NCBI GenBank assembly: GCA_036262095.1
Contig: DATAJQ010000050.1
Location: 1-64,000, forward strand
DNA from: Terrimonas_A sp036262095
GTDB lineage: Bacteria > Bacteroidota > Bacteroidia > Chitinophagales > Chitinophagaceae
Length of the DNA stretch: 64,000 bases
Direction of reading: 5' to 3'
Shown here: positions 43,968 to 54,246 of the stretch, piece after piece
How the letters are laid out: each line of letters begins with the position of its first letter
Position numbering within the stretch: the stretch's first letter is position 1
Translations under genes and position numbers: made by a program
The notes under the pieces: model-generated
What the model saw: the letters and a program-made list of their open reading frames with translations, nothing else
Told to the model about the DNA's origin: nothing
Databases searched by the model: none

Positions 43968-46274
43968 ATGATTAGAAGAATTGTATCATTTCTACTGGCA
44001 ATAATTGCCATTGTTCCGTTTGTTTCTGCTCAACAACCCGCCCGTTTTCAACCAACACACGAGCAAATGCTGCAGCGGTACCTTCGCGCTGCCTTTATTG
44101 ACAGCATCACTAAGAACGCTGTGTTTAAAACGACCGTTGCTGCTAACTGGCAACCGGACGGTAAATCCTTCTGGTACCGCAACCTGCTGAAGGATAGTGT
44201 GCAGGAATATCTGTATGTTGATGTAAAAGAATTGAAGAAACAGCCACTTTTTGATCGTGGTCGGTTAACTGCAGCATTGCAGGCGGTTGGGATATCGATC
44301 GATTCCTTGCGGCCATCACTGACCGGTATTGAAGTGCTGGAAAGTAAAAAACGCCTTCGCTTTATGGTGAAAGGGCAGGGGATTGAATGTGATCTTTCTA
44401 CTTATACCTGTATCAAAACAGCTACAGCTCCTAAAGCCGCTGATTCATTAAGAAGGGGTTTCCGGCGCAATAATAGTTTTCCTGATGGCGCTGTTTCTCC
44501 CGACAAAAAATGGGAAGCCTACCTTGAAGGCGGTAACCTGTTTGTAAAAGCTGTTGCAGGTGGCGAGCCGATCCAATTTACTACCGACGGAACAGCCGAT
44601 AAGCCTTATGGCGGCTTACGCTGGAGCCCCGACAGTAAATACCTGGCAGGGTATCATATGGCCATTGTTAAAGATGATCCTGTTTATTACATATTGAGTT
44701 CTGAAGCAAATACCAGCCGCGGGCAGTTACGTTCACAAGCGTATAAGCAACCGGGTGATCCGTGGTCGGTATTTACCCCATTCACATTTGACCTCGAAAC
44801 AAAAAAAGCCACGAAGATCAATACCGAGCCGCTGGATTTTCTTTCTCCACCCCAGCAGCGCTGGCGTAATGGTGAAGGGAGATATTTTACCTATGAAAAA
44901 GCAGATCGCGGACATCAACGTTTTCGTATAATTGAAGTAGATGTGTTGACCAATACTACGCGGAATGTGGTGGATGAAAGGGCGAACACTTTCATTTATC
45001 AGAATCGCAACTATGTAAAATTCCTGCCCGGGAATAACCAGCTTGTAAGGACCTCCGAGAAAGACGGATGGCGTCATTTATACCTGGTGGATGTGGCATC
45101 AGGCAAGGAGCAGCAGATCACTAAAGGTGAATGGGTGGTGCGTGGAGTTGATAGCGTTGATGCGGTGAAAAAAGAAGTATGGTTCTCTGCAAGTGGTATG
45201 AATGCAGGTGAGGATCCGTATAATATACATTTCTACAGGATCAGTTTTGATGGCAAGCGTCTGGCATCGCTTACGCCTGCAAAGGGAAATCATACGCTTC
45301 TTTTCTCTGAAGGCGGAGCATTTTATGTTGATACGTATTCTGAAGTAAATATCCCTCCTAAAACCGTACTCGGCCGCACTGCAGATGGCAAACAATTGAT
45401 GATGCTGGAAGAAGCTGATATCTCACAGTATAAACGTTCGGGTGTAAACCCTCCTGAAGTGTTTGTGGCCAAAGGGCGTGATGGCAAGACCGATATATGG
45501 GGAATCGTCAGCAGGCCTTCCGATATGGACCCCACCAAAAAATATCCTGTACTGGAGAATATCTATGCAGGCCCGCATGATTCTTTTGTTCCCAAAAACT
45601 TTACGCCCTATAGCGAAATGCAAAGCCTGGCCGAACTGGGTTTCATTGTTGTAATGATTGATGGAATGGGAACAGCCAACCGGTCGAAAGCTTTTCATGA
45701 TGTGTGCTGGCAAAACATTGCCGATGCAGGGTTCCCCGACCGGATATTGTGGATCAAAGCACTGGCGAAGAAATACAGTTTCGTGGATGCAGAAAGGGTA
45801 GGTTTGTATGGCACTTCTGCCGGAGGGCAGAGCACGCTTGGAGCGTTATTGTTCCATCCTGAATTTTATAAAGCGGGCGTATCTGCCTGCGGTTGTCATG
45901 ATAACCGTGTCGACAAACAATGGTGGAATGAGCAATGGATGGGATATCCTGTAGGAAAGCATTATGATGAACAATCCAATGTAACCAATGCTGCGAAGCT
46001 GCAGGGTGATCTGTTGCTGATAGTGGGAGAGGCTGATACCAATGTTCCCCCTGAATCAACTTACAGAGTAGTGAATGCGTTGATCAAGGCGCAAAAAAGT
46101 TTTGAATTCCTGTCGATCCCCGGGATGGGACATAGTGACGGTGGTGTGTACGGACGCATGAGGAAGAGGGATTTCTTTGTCAAGCACCTTATCGGAGTAG
46201 AGCCGCCTGCACGAAACACCAACGAGCTTACCCAGTTTAAGGAAACAGGACGGGAGAGATGGTCTTTTGAATAA
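43968..46274 (+). CDS. S9 family prolyl oligopeptidase / DPP IV-like peptidase
   Basis: 768 aa secreted serine peptidase with a signal peptide ending near residue 21 (VSAQ). The N-terminal beta-propeller (about 90-480: GAVSPDKKWEAYLEGGNLFV, LRWSPDSKYLAGYH) covers a C-terminal alpha/beta-hydrolase. The triad is Ser617 (GTSAGG), Asp690 (GEADTNVPP) and His722 (GMGHSDGG). It removes dipeptides or short peptides in the periplasm. It lies 205 bp downstream of nagB on the same strand and may have its own promoter. If the locus targets peptidoglycan or glycoprotein, a peptidase fits, but S9 peptidases are common and this may be coincidence. Confidence 0.9.
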   Translation: MIRRIVSFLLAIIAIVPFVSAQQPARFQPTHEQMLQRYLRAAFIDSITKNAVFKTTVAANWQPDGKSFWYRNLLKDSVQEYLYVDVKELKKQPLFDRGRLTAALQAVGISIDSLRPSLTGIEVLESKKRLRFMVKGQGIECDLSTYTCIKTATAPKAADSLRRGFRRNNSFPDGAVSPDKKWEAYLEGGNLFVKAVAGGEPIQFTTDGTADKPYGGLRWSPDSKYLAGYHMAIVKDDPVYYILSSEANTSRGQLRSQAYKQPGDPWSVFTPFTFDLETKKATKINTEPLDFLSPPQQRWRNGEGRYFTYEKADRGHQRFRIIEVDVLTNTTRNVVDERANTFIYQNRNYVKFLPGNNQLVRTSEKDGWRHLYLVDVASGKEQQITKGEWVVRGVDSVDAVKKEVWFSASGMNAGEDPYNIHFYRISFDGKRLASLTPAKGNHTLLFSEGGAFYVDTYSEVNIPPKTVLGRTADGKQLMMLEEADISQYKRSGVNPPEVFVAKGRDGKTDIWGIVSRPSDMDPTKKYPVLENIYAGPHDSFVPKNFTPYSEMQSLAELGFIVVMIDGMGTANRSKAFHDVCWQNIADAGFPDRILWIKALAKKYSFVDAERVGLYGTSAGGQSTLGALLFHPEFYKAGVSACGCHDNRVDKQWWNEQWMGYPVGKHYDEQSNVTNAAKLQGDLLLIVGEADTNVPPESTYRVVNALIKAQKSFEFLSIPGMGHSDGGVYGRMRKRDFFVKHLIGVEPPARNTNELTQFKETGRERWSFE

Positions 46275-46320
46275 GATCAGTACACATATAAGCAATTCAA
46301 CTGTATAGAAAAGGAGATCA

Positions 46321-49300
46321 TCAGTTGCTTTCATCAAGGATCAGCAACCATCCTTTACCTTTACTTACAAGGATCTGATCTTCGGCTCCAAATACCTTTT
46401 CTTCCTGGAATCTTTCCATTCCCGGCGCCCGTAAACGAGCTTTTGAGGCATCCAGCCCCAATGCTTTCCAGTCGATCTTTAGCCGCACTGTTGTGTCCGT
46501 GTCAGCCCAGCTTGCGATCGCGATCATTGCCTTACCTGGTTGGCGGTATACTGTTGCAAGAACTGCAGGGTTGTCTATATGCACAGGATTATCATCCAGC
46601 CAGTATCCCAGCATCTGGGAACCTTTCATGCCAAAGTTGTCCCATACCTTCCAGATCGGGCGCGGGTCAGCATTAGCACTCCAGGGCATCCTGTTGGTCA
46701 TACCATATAATAAACCACGCCATGCATTACCGCCATCCTGCAGCATTTCACCCATCAGTCCAAAGGGAATGCCGGAGACTTCCGTGAGGTAAAAATCAGG
46801 GCCGTTCTTTTCATAATCGAAATATTCACCAAACCACAAACGGTTCAGGTAAGGGAAATGCTCCATGTAAAGATTGGCGCTGTTATTAAAACCATCACTC
46901 TTGTTGTACTGATTTGCAGAATGAAGATCAATAATGCCAGGATGATTGCTTTGCGTAAGCACACGTTTGATCCGCTTCATTGTAATGCGGTCAAATGCGA
47001 CATCATCGAGATAAATGCCATCGATACCCACATTCCTGACCAGCCAGTTCATTCCTTCCACATAGTAGTTATGCCAGCGGCTCATGCCACTATTTACGAT
47101 CGCAGCATCTTTTAGTTCCGGTACAAACCATGCAGCGATATAATCACTTACCAGGTGCTCTTGCAACCAGGAATAACCGCCGCCTTTGCCGGCAGAATAA
47201 ATTTCATGACCAAGACTGCGCATCGGGAAGGTTTCATAGGCGCGGTTGGATAGCTCCCGCACTGTATTATAGATCTTTACTTTTAATCCCAGCCGATGTG
47301 CTGAATCGATATACCGCTTCATTGCTGCATGCTCAATGAATGGATAATTGATATAAGGGTTGATCTTGTTGGCATGGTGGATGTTTACTACCGTTGCACC
47401 AGCTGCTTTGACACTATCAGGACTCTTATATTGATGATAAAAACGTGTGGCCCACTGGAAATCGGTATCCAGTGTATGGAATGGAGTGATCAGCAAATTG
47501 AAATTGTAATAAAGCGTATCACCTTTCTTCATGCTGCGTGCACTACTGAAAGCCTCCATCAGCATCGACTTACCTTTGATGCCGGCCCATATACCGCCTT
47601 TACCGTCATTGCCCCATGAGGTGGGCAATATCAATGGCTTTTGCAAATAGAAATTGGTGTTGAGCGGGCGCACATAATGTTCATCCCGCAGTGAAAACTG
47701 TAAGCCTGCATTCACTGCACCAATCCAGGCGCCATCCTGGTTTTTAGCGGCTACATCCCATTTCCAGTTGACTGTATCAGGTCGGAGGCCTCCTTTATTT
47801 CCCAGCCCCATTAAATATTTGGCAGACAGACTATCAAAAGGAATATGGAAACGGATATTGTCGAGCGCAATATCTTCCAGGGCGATCAGTTTAACCGTAT
47901 AAGAAAGGTAGCCGTCAAACTCCAGGCTGCCGGCTACATCCATGCGCAGGGGAGTGGAAAGATTGATTGATTCCCATTTTACTGTTCCTGGCTCTTGCAG
48001 GGTAAAATGAAAATTCTGCGGTTTAAATGCAATGTCTGTATGCGTGGCTGTATTGGTAATATGAAAATGGATATTTTCAGCCAGGATGTTTTTAGGTTGA
48101 TTGCTTAAAGAAGTCATTGCAGGAGTAAAAAATGTCTGCAATTGTTCAGGAAAGCCGGTTTCATTCAATATCACTTTGCGGCCTAATAAACTGATCGATT
48201 GGTCAGTTACCTGTAAAGGCTTGTAAGGGTTGATCACCTCGTTTTTTTGAGCAAGCGTGGAGTTTAGCCAGGTTAATCTTGTCTGCAATTCAGGATGACT
48301 GATATTGTGTTCCACTGCCATTTTGTTTTCAACCTGTAGTGTTATGGGAATTGTTGTGGGAGCAGATTGGTCAGCCATTACTTTTACCATTCCTTTATAT
48401 ACACCCGGTGTGATATTTTCAGGAATAGTTATCAAACACCATATAGCCTGCACGTTTCCCTTTTTTACATTTACGATTTGTGAGAACGGGCTGCCGTCAT
48501 AACGTATGCCGGTTGTATTTAAGCAGCTCATATCAGCAGCGGGAATATGATGACCTGCGGCATCTTTCAGGTCGCTGAATTGTATGGTTATGTTTGCTAA
48601 GTCTTGTGTTACAGGATAAATACCGAGCTGATAACTGTAATTTTCACCTTTCAATGCTTTTCCTGTAAAACTGTTTTTCAGGCCCTGTTCAACCCATCGT
48701 TGCGGTAAATGCGATTGCATTCTGATAACATGCTCGCGGTCTTCAGGGAAAACCAGATAGGTCTTCTTGTCATTTGCCTTTATCAACTGACCCACTTCTG
48801 CTTTTGTGGCGGTTACTTCCATTGGGTAAAAGCTATTCAGCGCATCAATTGATTCGAGATAAAGCAATTTTGTTTCAGCATGTTTTTTTCTGTCAAAGAA
48901 GGTTGGAGTGTAGCTGGTGTTTTCTTTCTTATTATAAATGGCAGTGGGATAGTTGGATTTCCGGTTGATCTTGTAGGGCATATAATAAATATAGTACCTG
49001 CCGGGACCGGATACGGGTTCAAAAAGTATGGTGCCTTTTTCGGCGCTTACCGAGATCGTGTCAGTATTGCCCACGCGCTTATTAGTGGCGGCATCTGTCA
49101 CGATGATCTGTTTATCTGCGGGGTCATCCTGGCGGCGCCAGGGAATGGTGATGCGGGCAGTTTTGCCGGTTCCGGTTACCTGCACTACTGCGCGATGGTT
49201 GCCGAGGGAGTCTGGGTCCCAATCATTGTTGGCAATTTTGTATTTGACAGTTTGAGAAAAAATAGCGGGGCTACTGAAGAGCAGTAAGGCAAATAGGATT

Positions 49301-49338
49301 GTCTTAAGCAAATAGGAGTTGATTTGAGGGATTTGCAT
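46321..49338 (-). CDS. Large secreted glycoside hydrolase-like protein (GH123/DUF6067-type)
   Basis: 1005 aa. A signal peptide ends near residue 28 (AIFSQ). The N-terminal 550 residues are beta-rich with sandwich-like segments (SYTVKLIALEDIALDNIRFHIP). The C-terminal half is a TIM barrel: ATVVNIHHANKINPYINYP, LGLKVKIYNTVRELSN, VGIDGIYLDDVAFDR and FYLTEVSGIPFGLMG. The DD of YLDDVAFDR sits at a strand end, as in GH123-type or GHL-type barrels. The fold class is my reading by motif, and the substrate is unknown. It is convergent with the S9 peptidase (46-bp gap) and divergent from the 342-aa secreted protein. Confidence 0.7.
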   Translation of the reverse strand: MQIPQINSYLLKTILFALLLFSSPAIFSQTVKYKIANNDWDPDSLGNHRAVVQVTGTGKTARITIPWRRQDDPADKQIIVTDAATNKRVGNTDTISVSAEKGTILFEPVSGPGRYYIYYMPYKINRKSNYPTAIYNKKENTSYTPTFFDRKKHAETKLLYLESIDALNSFYPMEVTATKAEVGQLIKANDKKTYLVFPEDREHVIRMQSHLPQRWVEQGLKNSFTGKALKGENYSYQLGIYPVTQDLANITIQFSDLKDAAGHHIPAADMSCLNTTGIRYDGSPFSQIVNVKKGNVQAIWCLITIPENITPGVYKGMVKVMADQSAPTTIPITLQVENKMAVEHNISHPELQTRLTWLNSTLAQKNEVINPYKPLQVTDQSISLLGRKVILNETGFPEQLQTFFTPAMTSLSNQPKNILAENIHFHITNTATHTDIAFKPQNFHFTLQEPGTVKWESINLSTPLRMDVAGSLEFDGYLSYTVKLIALEDIALDNIRFHIPFDSLSAKYLMGLGNKGGLRPDTVNWKWDVAAKNQDGAWIGAVNAGLQFSLRDEHYVRPLNTNFYLQKPLILPTSWGNDGKGGIWAGIKGKSMLMEAFSSARSMKKGDTLYYNFNLLITPFHTLDTDFQWATRFYHQYKSPDSVKAAGATVVNIHHANKINPYINYPFIEHAAMKRYIDSAHRLGLKVKIYNTVRELSNRAYETFPMRSLGHEIYSAGKGGGYSWLQEHLVSDYIAAWFVPELKDAAIVNSGMSRWHNYYVEGMNWLVRNVGIDGIYLDDVAFDRITMKRIKRVLTQSNHPGIIDLHSANQYNKSDGFNNSANLYMEHFPYLNRLWFGEYFDYEKNGPDFYLTEVSGIPFGLMGEMLQDGGNAWRGLLYGMTNRMPWSANADPRPIWKVWDNFGMKGSQMLGYWLDDNPVHIDNPAVLATVYRQPGKAMIAIASWADTDTTVRLKIDWKALGLDASKARLRAPGMERFQEEKVFGAEDQILVSKGKGWLLILDESN

Positions 49339-49636
49339 TTGTAAATGTACGGATCGTCTGAATAGTTTTGAGCATCTGCATTAAGAGGCAATAAAACCTG
49401 CCTGCCGGAGGCATAGCTGCGGGCATTCTTCGTTAACCCGGAAAATACCTCCATTCATCCTGTGGCGGCTACCGTTTATTCAATAAATGCTATCACAGTA
49501 GATGTTTTTCCCGCCTCCGTTCTTTAGATCATCACCGCCATTGGCTCAATACTGCTGATAAACGGTTTTTCTGTGCTGTAGCTTCATGCGATACTTATCA
49601 CTCAACCTGTATTTGATAACCTCAAAAACTATAGTA
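49339..49636. other. 298-bp divergent intergenic region
   Basis: Separates the large glycosidase gene (- strand) from a secreted-protein gene (+ strand). Only a short imperfect hairpin (TGCCT/AGGCA near 49400) was noticed. Promoters for both genes must lie here but no reliable match to a consensus was found. Confidence 0.5.
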
Positions 49637-50665
49637 ATGAAAAAGATCTTATCCGCCATTACAGTAGTCATTTTATTCATCACCCAAAATCAGGCACAAA
49701 TGGTTTACGATGTTCCCGGTATATCCGAAGCAAAATTCTATTATTCCGACAAACCTTTTAAGAATAGTCATGACGGTGCTAAAACCAATTTCCACTCCGG
49801 AGAATTTATCTATGGCCGGCTTGAACTGCAAAATAAAACATTGAAAGAGGCCTTTCACCTGGAGAATATTAAGAAAGGTCCTTATTATCTGAAATTCTAT
49901 GTGGCTTCGTACAGGGGTAATACGCAGCAAGGTGGCTGGAACAGGTCAACGGCTATACGTATTGAAGAAAGCGAGATCAATAATAAATGGTTGAATTTTG
50001 ATGTGTTGCCAGATCCATCCCAGGCCAGCAGTTTTATCGGGAATGTAGACGAGTATGGAGTAGGGCAGTTTACACGATTGCGCTCTGGCCCAATGTATGA
50101 GATTATTGAACAGCGTTTCTTTCCTGCAAACGATAATTATACTATCTACACTCAATTCAACCTGCCAGGTGTGGATGGCTGGGGAAATAAGCTCCCTGAA
50201 AAGGATTGGCCGGTAGCAGAAGGCAGTTTTGCTTTTTCATTCAATGACAAAGATGTGACCACGATAAGGAATAACCATACACTCGCTGCACAAATAAGCA
50301 ACATCGTAAAAGTGGATAAGCTACCGGACTATTTTGCAAAGCCCATCAGCATTTCAGACCAAACGGTAACGGTGGCAAAAGTAACTCCACTTATTAAAAA
50401 TTACCTGGGAGGGGATGGGTACGAGGTGTTGAAAGTGGCTATTGAACCGGCTTCAAGTATGTGGAGTGTTGTAAAGAACGAACTGGGTATCCAGACTTAC
50501 AGGTATGTTACAGGCTATTATAAGATCGTTTATAAAAAAGATGGTAAATGTTCTTTAGGTTCTATCAGGGTGCTTCAGGATTATATCGGTAATGGTAAGT
50601 ACGGTAACCTGTACTGTAAGTTCTGGGGCGACGAAGGGGATATTGATTGCAGTAAAGTAAAATAA
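49637..50665 (+). CDS. Secreted protein of unknown function
   Basis: 342 aa, not recognised. The ATG at 49637 gives a good signal peptide ending near residue 21 (QNQAQ); an upstream ATG at 49586 would bury it behind 17 extra residues. The mature protein is rich in Tyr, Lys and Asn, beta-rich by pattern, with FYYSDKPFKNSHDGAKTNFH and EFIYGRLELQNKTLKEAF. The C-terminal part has the Cys pair GKCSLGS and YCKFWGDEGDIDCSK, possibly disulfide-bonded. No homology can be named. It ends at a bidirectional terminator. Confidence 0.55.
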   Translation: MKKILSAITVVILFITQNQAQMVYDVPGISEAKFYYSDKPFKNSHDGAKTNFHSGEFIYGRLELQNKTLKEAFHLENIKKGPYYLKFYVASYRGNTQQGGWNRSTAIRIEESEINNKWLNFDVLPDPSQASSFIGNVDEYGVGQFTRLRSGPMYEIIEQRFFPANDNYTIYTQFNLPGVDGWGNKLPEKDWPVAEGSFAFSFNDKDVTTIRNNHTLAAQISNIVKVDKLPDYFAKPISISDQTVTVAKVTPLIKNYLGGDGYEVLKVAIEPASSMWSVVKNELGIQTYRYVTGYYKIVYKKDGKCSLGSIRVLQDYIGNGKYGNLYCKFWGDEGDIDCSKVK

Positions 50666-50687
50666 GGTTTGATAAGAGCAGAGATCG

Positions 50688-50738
50688 ATAATCAAAGAGC
50701 TGACAGACGATGAATACGCCGGTCAGCTCTTTGATTAT
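50688..50738. terminator. Bidirectional terminator (17-bp perfect inverted repeat)
   Basis: Arms ATAATCAAAGAGCTGAC (50688-50704) and GTCAGCTCTTTGATTAT (50722-50738) are exact reverse complements with a 17-nt loop. It sits between two convergent genes, the 342-aa protein and the GH127 enzyme. The A-rich and T-rich ends allow it to act in both directions. Confidence 0.85.
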
Positions 50739-50760
50739 GTTGCAGATTCAGTAAAACAAC

Positions 50761-53700
50761 CTACTTCAACTTAACGTCCAGATAAACCGAATGACGCCCA
50801 TACGTTTCATAAAATGGCTTGAAAATCACATCGTCAATCTTGAACTCTAACTGCTGAGGATCACCTTTGATTGATTTGCTGATATCCTGGGCATCCAGGG
50901 TCACTTTGCGCCATTCTTTTCTTGCTTCAGGTTCCTGAGCTGCCAGCAGTATCGGTCCATAAAACAGGCTGGCTATGTTCTGCTGGTCCATAACCGGGTC
51001 CAGGTGAAATTGAAAGGGCATTCTCAATTCGATAATATCACCATCTTTCCAATTGCGGCTTATCTTCAGGTAACTGCCTGGTTTGGCAGGAAGCTTTTGC
51101 TCTTTACCATTGATCTTTACAAAAAAACCTTTGGTAGCCCAGCCCGGCACACGCACGTTGATATCAAATTTTCCGCTGCCCTTAATCGTCAGCCGGCTAT
51201 TGTCTTCATTGGGGAAATTCGTTGCCTGCTCTATTGTTACATTACGTTCTGTCCATTCCAGTGTTGAAGGTATGTATAGATTGACATAAAGTGCCTGGTC
51301 GTCTTTACTTTTAAAGTAAATGGAGTTTTGCAGCTTGGTACTGCTTTCAATTGCTGTACCGTTGCAGCACGTAAAGCCTGTCATGTCCGGGTTACCGAAT
51401 TGTTTGACAGATCCTGGCCTGAGCGGTATATGATAGGTATTCGCAGGAGTATTTTCAGCTACAGAAGCCAGGATATCGTTGTACAACGCACGCTCGTAAT
51501 AGTCCATATACTCCCCCCGCTGATCGAAGAGGAACAGGTCACTCGTCAATTTCAACATATTGTAAGTGGCGCAGGTTTCGTTCTGCCCTCCGGCAGCGAA
51601 CCCGTTTTCATACAATGTTCCCGGCTGGCTGATAAAACATTCTGCATTGTTGGGATTACGCGCACCCGCAACTCCTCCGATGCTGTACATGTAATCATTG
51701 ATCATCTTATACCAGAAATTGTCGGCTATTTTATAATACTCAGGATTATTGGAAACACGATACATCTCAATGCTTCCTACAATTTGAGGTATATGTTGAT
51801 TGGCATGTAATCCACGGAAAAGATCTACATTTTTTGCCAGCCCATGTGAATGTGCTGTGTCGCCAAAGAAGACTCTGATATTGTCAAATAGTTGTGCTGT
51901 TTTCAGGTGATCCGGCTTACCGGTGATCCGGTACATCCGGGCCATTACCTCGTTCATGCCACCAAACTCACCGGCGATATACGTATTCCACATCTTTATA
52001 AGCGTATCCGTTGGCACCTTGCTCAGGCGGGCATATACCCAATCGCCCATGCCGGAAGCTACTGCAAGGGCTTTTTTATTACCGCTTACTTCATATACAT
52101 CCAGTAAGCCTGCTAAAATTTTATGCAGCGTATAATATGGTGCCCAGATCTGGGTCTTTTGTCCTCCGTACCTGGCACCTTTTTCCAGCATGATAAACTG
52201 ATCCGGAGGGTAAGCGCTGATGAATCCAGTTCCCCAGTTCCAGTAATCGTTACGGATACCCTCGTCACTAAGATCTGAATCATACGTTGATTTTCCGGGG
52301 CCGGGAGGCACCGCTGATGGATCGGATACCTGTATGCTGGCTGTCTCTTTTGCTTTCCCGGACAGTTGTGATAATTCGTAGAGCGTATTTATCATATACT
52401 CCATCTTCCCAGCGAAATTGGCCTGAAGTGTCTTGTCATATCCTGTGCCGGCATAGGCTTGTGCAATTGCGGAGAGATAATGGCCTGTAGCATGGCCTCT
52501 TAATTTGGTGTCCTTGCTATCCCAAACGCCCAAAGGCTTTGCACCTTCAGGTTGTTTCTGGCCAAAAGCATGGCGGAACATATAGAGAAAGGAGTTGGGA
52601 TCGGTTTTAGCTAATGTGTTTATAAATTTATCACGATTCCTGACAAATTGTGTGGCGTGGCCATGGGCATCGGTTTTCAGGGAAACCCTTCCCAAATCGA
52701 ACGCTGCCAGCTTTAAACCGGGCATAGTTGATTTCCCGGATGCTTTTACCGTAACAAATGCTTTTGGTTGAAGATCCGTTCCTGCAACGCGCCCCGTTAC
52801 CGCATAGCGTCCTGGTTTAAGAACCGCACTATTATCAGTAGCAGCCGGCCAAATCACCCGCACTTTTGGGCCTTTGCCTTTCATTTCATCCCTGTAAGTT
52901 CCCTGCACATAACTTGGCAACCGGGGCAAACTTCCTGCTTCTGTTTCCACTTCCACATCGGATACCTTCACTAAAAAAGTATTATAAAGCTGTGCCTCTG
53001 TTGGAGAAAAGCGGGGGAGATCATCTTCAACACGCCTGCCGGTATTTACCGAACCTTCATTGACACCGCGGCCTCTCAGGGCATTATAATAAATCCCGGC
53101 AACCTGTCTGTTGTTCAGGGGAACACGATAAATACGAAAATCATGTATAAGTGCATTAAGATTGGGATCACCCGGCAATAGCGATTTTCCGATATAAAGC
53201 AGTTTTTCTCCTGGCTGCTGGCCGAATACGTCTGTTAACTCCAACGAAATATCTTTCGCTTCGCCTGCAGGTTTGCTATCAACATAAGTAATGATAGATC
53301 TTGAAGGAATATCTATCACGATGGCAAGGTGAACCCATTTATTTGCTTCTATGGCGGGAGAAACCGCTCCGTTTTTATTACCCTTTTCTGCTGTGATCAA
53401 TGCCTGATAGCCTGTTTGGGCATTGGTTCCAACAGGAGCTGCAAAAAAATGTTTCGAGGCGTCCTTCCCGAAATCCAAAAAAAGTTGGCCGGGCTGAGTT
53501 GAACGGAGGTAGATCCATCCTGATATGCTGAGTGATTCCAGATCTGTTAATGCTTCTCCAGGGATGGTAACAAAAGAATTAGCTTCGCCGGAGAGCGACA
53601 GTACTTTTCCAAACCGGCTGTCATTGACGAATTTGGCTTCGCTGTTTTGAGATTTGGCGTGCAGATTATTCCGGGACCAGTCTTTGAGATCTCCGTTAAA

Positions 53701-53832
53701 TATATAGCGTGCAACCATTCCTGTCTCACCGATCCCATCCAATATCTGGTCTTGACCCTGAACAGTGTTAATACCCTCAGTTAAAGCAACAATAAACAAG
53801 ATGACACGCAAGAATAACTTGTACATTTTCAT
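50761..53832 (-). CDS. GH127 (DUF1680) glycosidase with N-terminal LamG-like domain
   Basis: 1023 aa. A signal peptide ends near residue 27. Residues about 35-255 form a LamG/concanavalin-type domain (MVARYIFNGDLKDWSRNN, LYIGKSLLPGDPNLNALIHDFRIYR). Residues about 285-365 are an Ig-like (bacterial Ig 4) segment. The GH127 (alpha/alpha)6 barrel follows. The zinc-cysteine site is visible: Glu752-x-Cys754 in NETCATYN and Cys822-Cys823 in TCCNGT, matching the four ligands of the Bifidobacterium beta-L-arabinofuranosidase HypBA1. Likely beta-L-arabinofuranosidase or a related sugar-removing activity in the periplasm. It is an isolated gene. Confidence 0.88.
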   Translation of the reverse strand: MKMYKLFLRVILFIVALTEGINTVQGQDQILDGIGETGMVARYIFNGDLKDWSRNNLHAKSQNSEAKFVNDSRFGKVLSLSGEANSFVTIPGEALTDLESLSISGWIYLRSTQPGQLFLDFGKDASKHFFAAPVGTNAQTGYQALITAEKGNKNGAVSPAIEANKWVHLAIVIDIPSRSIITYVDSKPAGEAKDISLELTDVFGQQPGEKLLYIGKSLLPGDPNLNALIHDFRIYRVPLNNRQVAGIYYNALRGRGVNEGSVNTGRRVEDDLPRFSPTEAQLYNTFLVKVSDVEVETEAGSLPRLPSYVQGTYRDEMKGKGPKVRVIWPAATDNSAVLKPGRYAVTGRVAGTDLQPKAFVTVKASGKSTMPGLKLAAFDLGRVSLKTDAHGHATQFVRNRDKFINTLAKTDPNSFLYMFRHAFGQKQPEGAKPLGVWDSKDTKLRGHATGHYLSAIAQAYAGTGYDKTLQANFAGKMEYMINTLYELSQLSGKAKETASIQVSDPSAVPPGPGKSTYDSDLSDEGIRNDYWNWGTGFISAYPPDQFIMLEKGARYGGQKTQIWAPYYTLHKILAGLLDVYEVSGNKKALAVASGMGDWVYARLSKVPTDTLIKMWNTYIAGEFGGMNEVMARMYRITGKPDHLKTAQLFDNIRVFFGDTAHSHGLAKNVDLFRGLHANQHIPQIVGSIEMYRVSNNPEYYKIADNFWYKMINDYMYSIGGVAGARNPNNAECFISQPGTLYENGFAAGGQNETCATYNMLKLTSDLFLFDQRGEYMDYYERALYNDILASVAENTPANTYHIPLRPGSVKQFGNPDMTGFTCCNGTAIESSTKLQNSIYFKSKDDQALYVNLYIPSTLEWTERNVTIEQATNFPNEDNSRLTIKGSGKFDINVRVPGWATKGFFVKINGKEQKLPAKPGSYLKISRNWKDGDIIELRMPFQFHLDPVMDQQNIASLFYGPILLAAQEPEARKEWRKVTLDAQDISKSIKGDPQQLEFKIDDVIFKPFYETYGRHSVYLDVKLK

Positions 53833-54246
53833 ATTACATCATTTTCATCAATGGCCATCAATCGGGCTTCTGGATAAAGCCGCACAAAAATGGAAGATGA
53901 TTTTAAAATGAAAATATGAAGAATCCGTATGTGCGTGTAAGTCTATTTTCACTAATAGTCACATGATATTAACAAGTGTCAGATTCGGTATCCTGAATAA
54001 TAAAAATCTTGTAGATAGTAAAACTTACAGAAAACAGAGGTATTGATAATTATGTCTAAATGTTCTAAATTTATTGTCTCTAAAGGTTCTTATTTAATTC
54101 TGTGTTTAATTTTATTGCGTAAGTATCTCTACTATAAACAATGAGTCTTGTAACATTAATCAACAGCACCACCGAAAGATGAAGCATAGAATACTTTCTT
54201 ATCTCCAGTGTTTTAATGCTGATAGCAACTTTCCAGACATTTTCAA
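53833..54246. other. 414-bp AT-rich intergenic region
   Basis: No gene is supported. Notably AT-rich compared with the rest of the window. It contains a direct repeat pair, TCTAAATGTTCT (54055-54066) and TCTAAAGGTTCT (54079-54090), 24 bp apart with one mismatch, that could be a regulator site. It lies upstream of the small membrane-protein gene at 54247. Confidence 0.5.
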
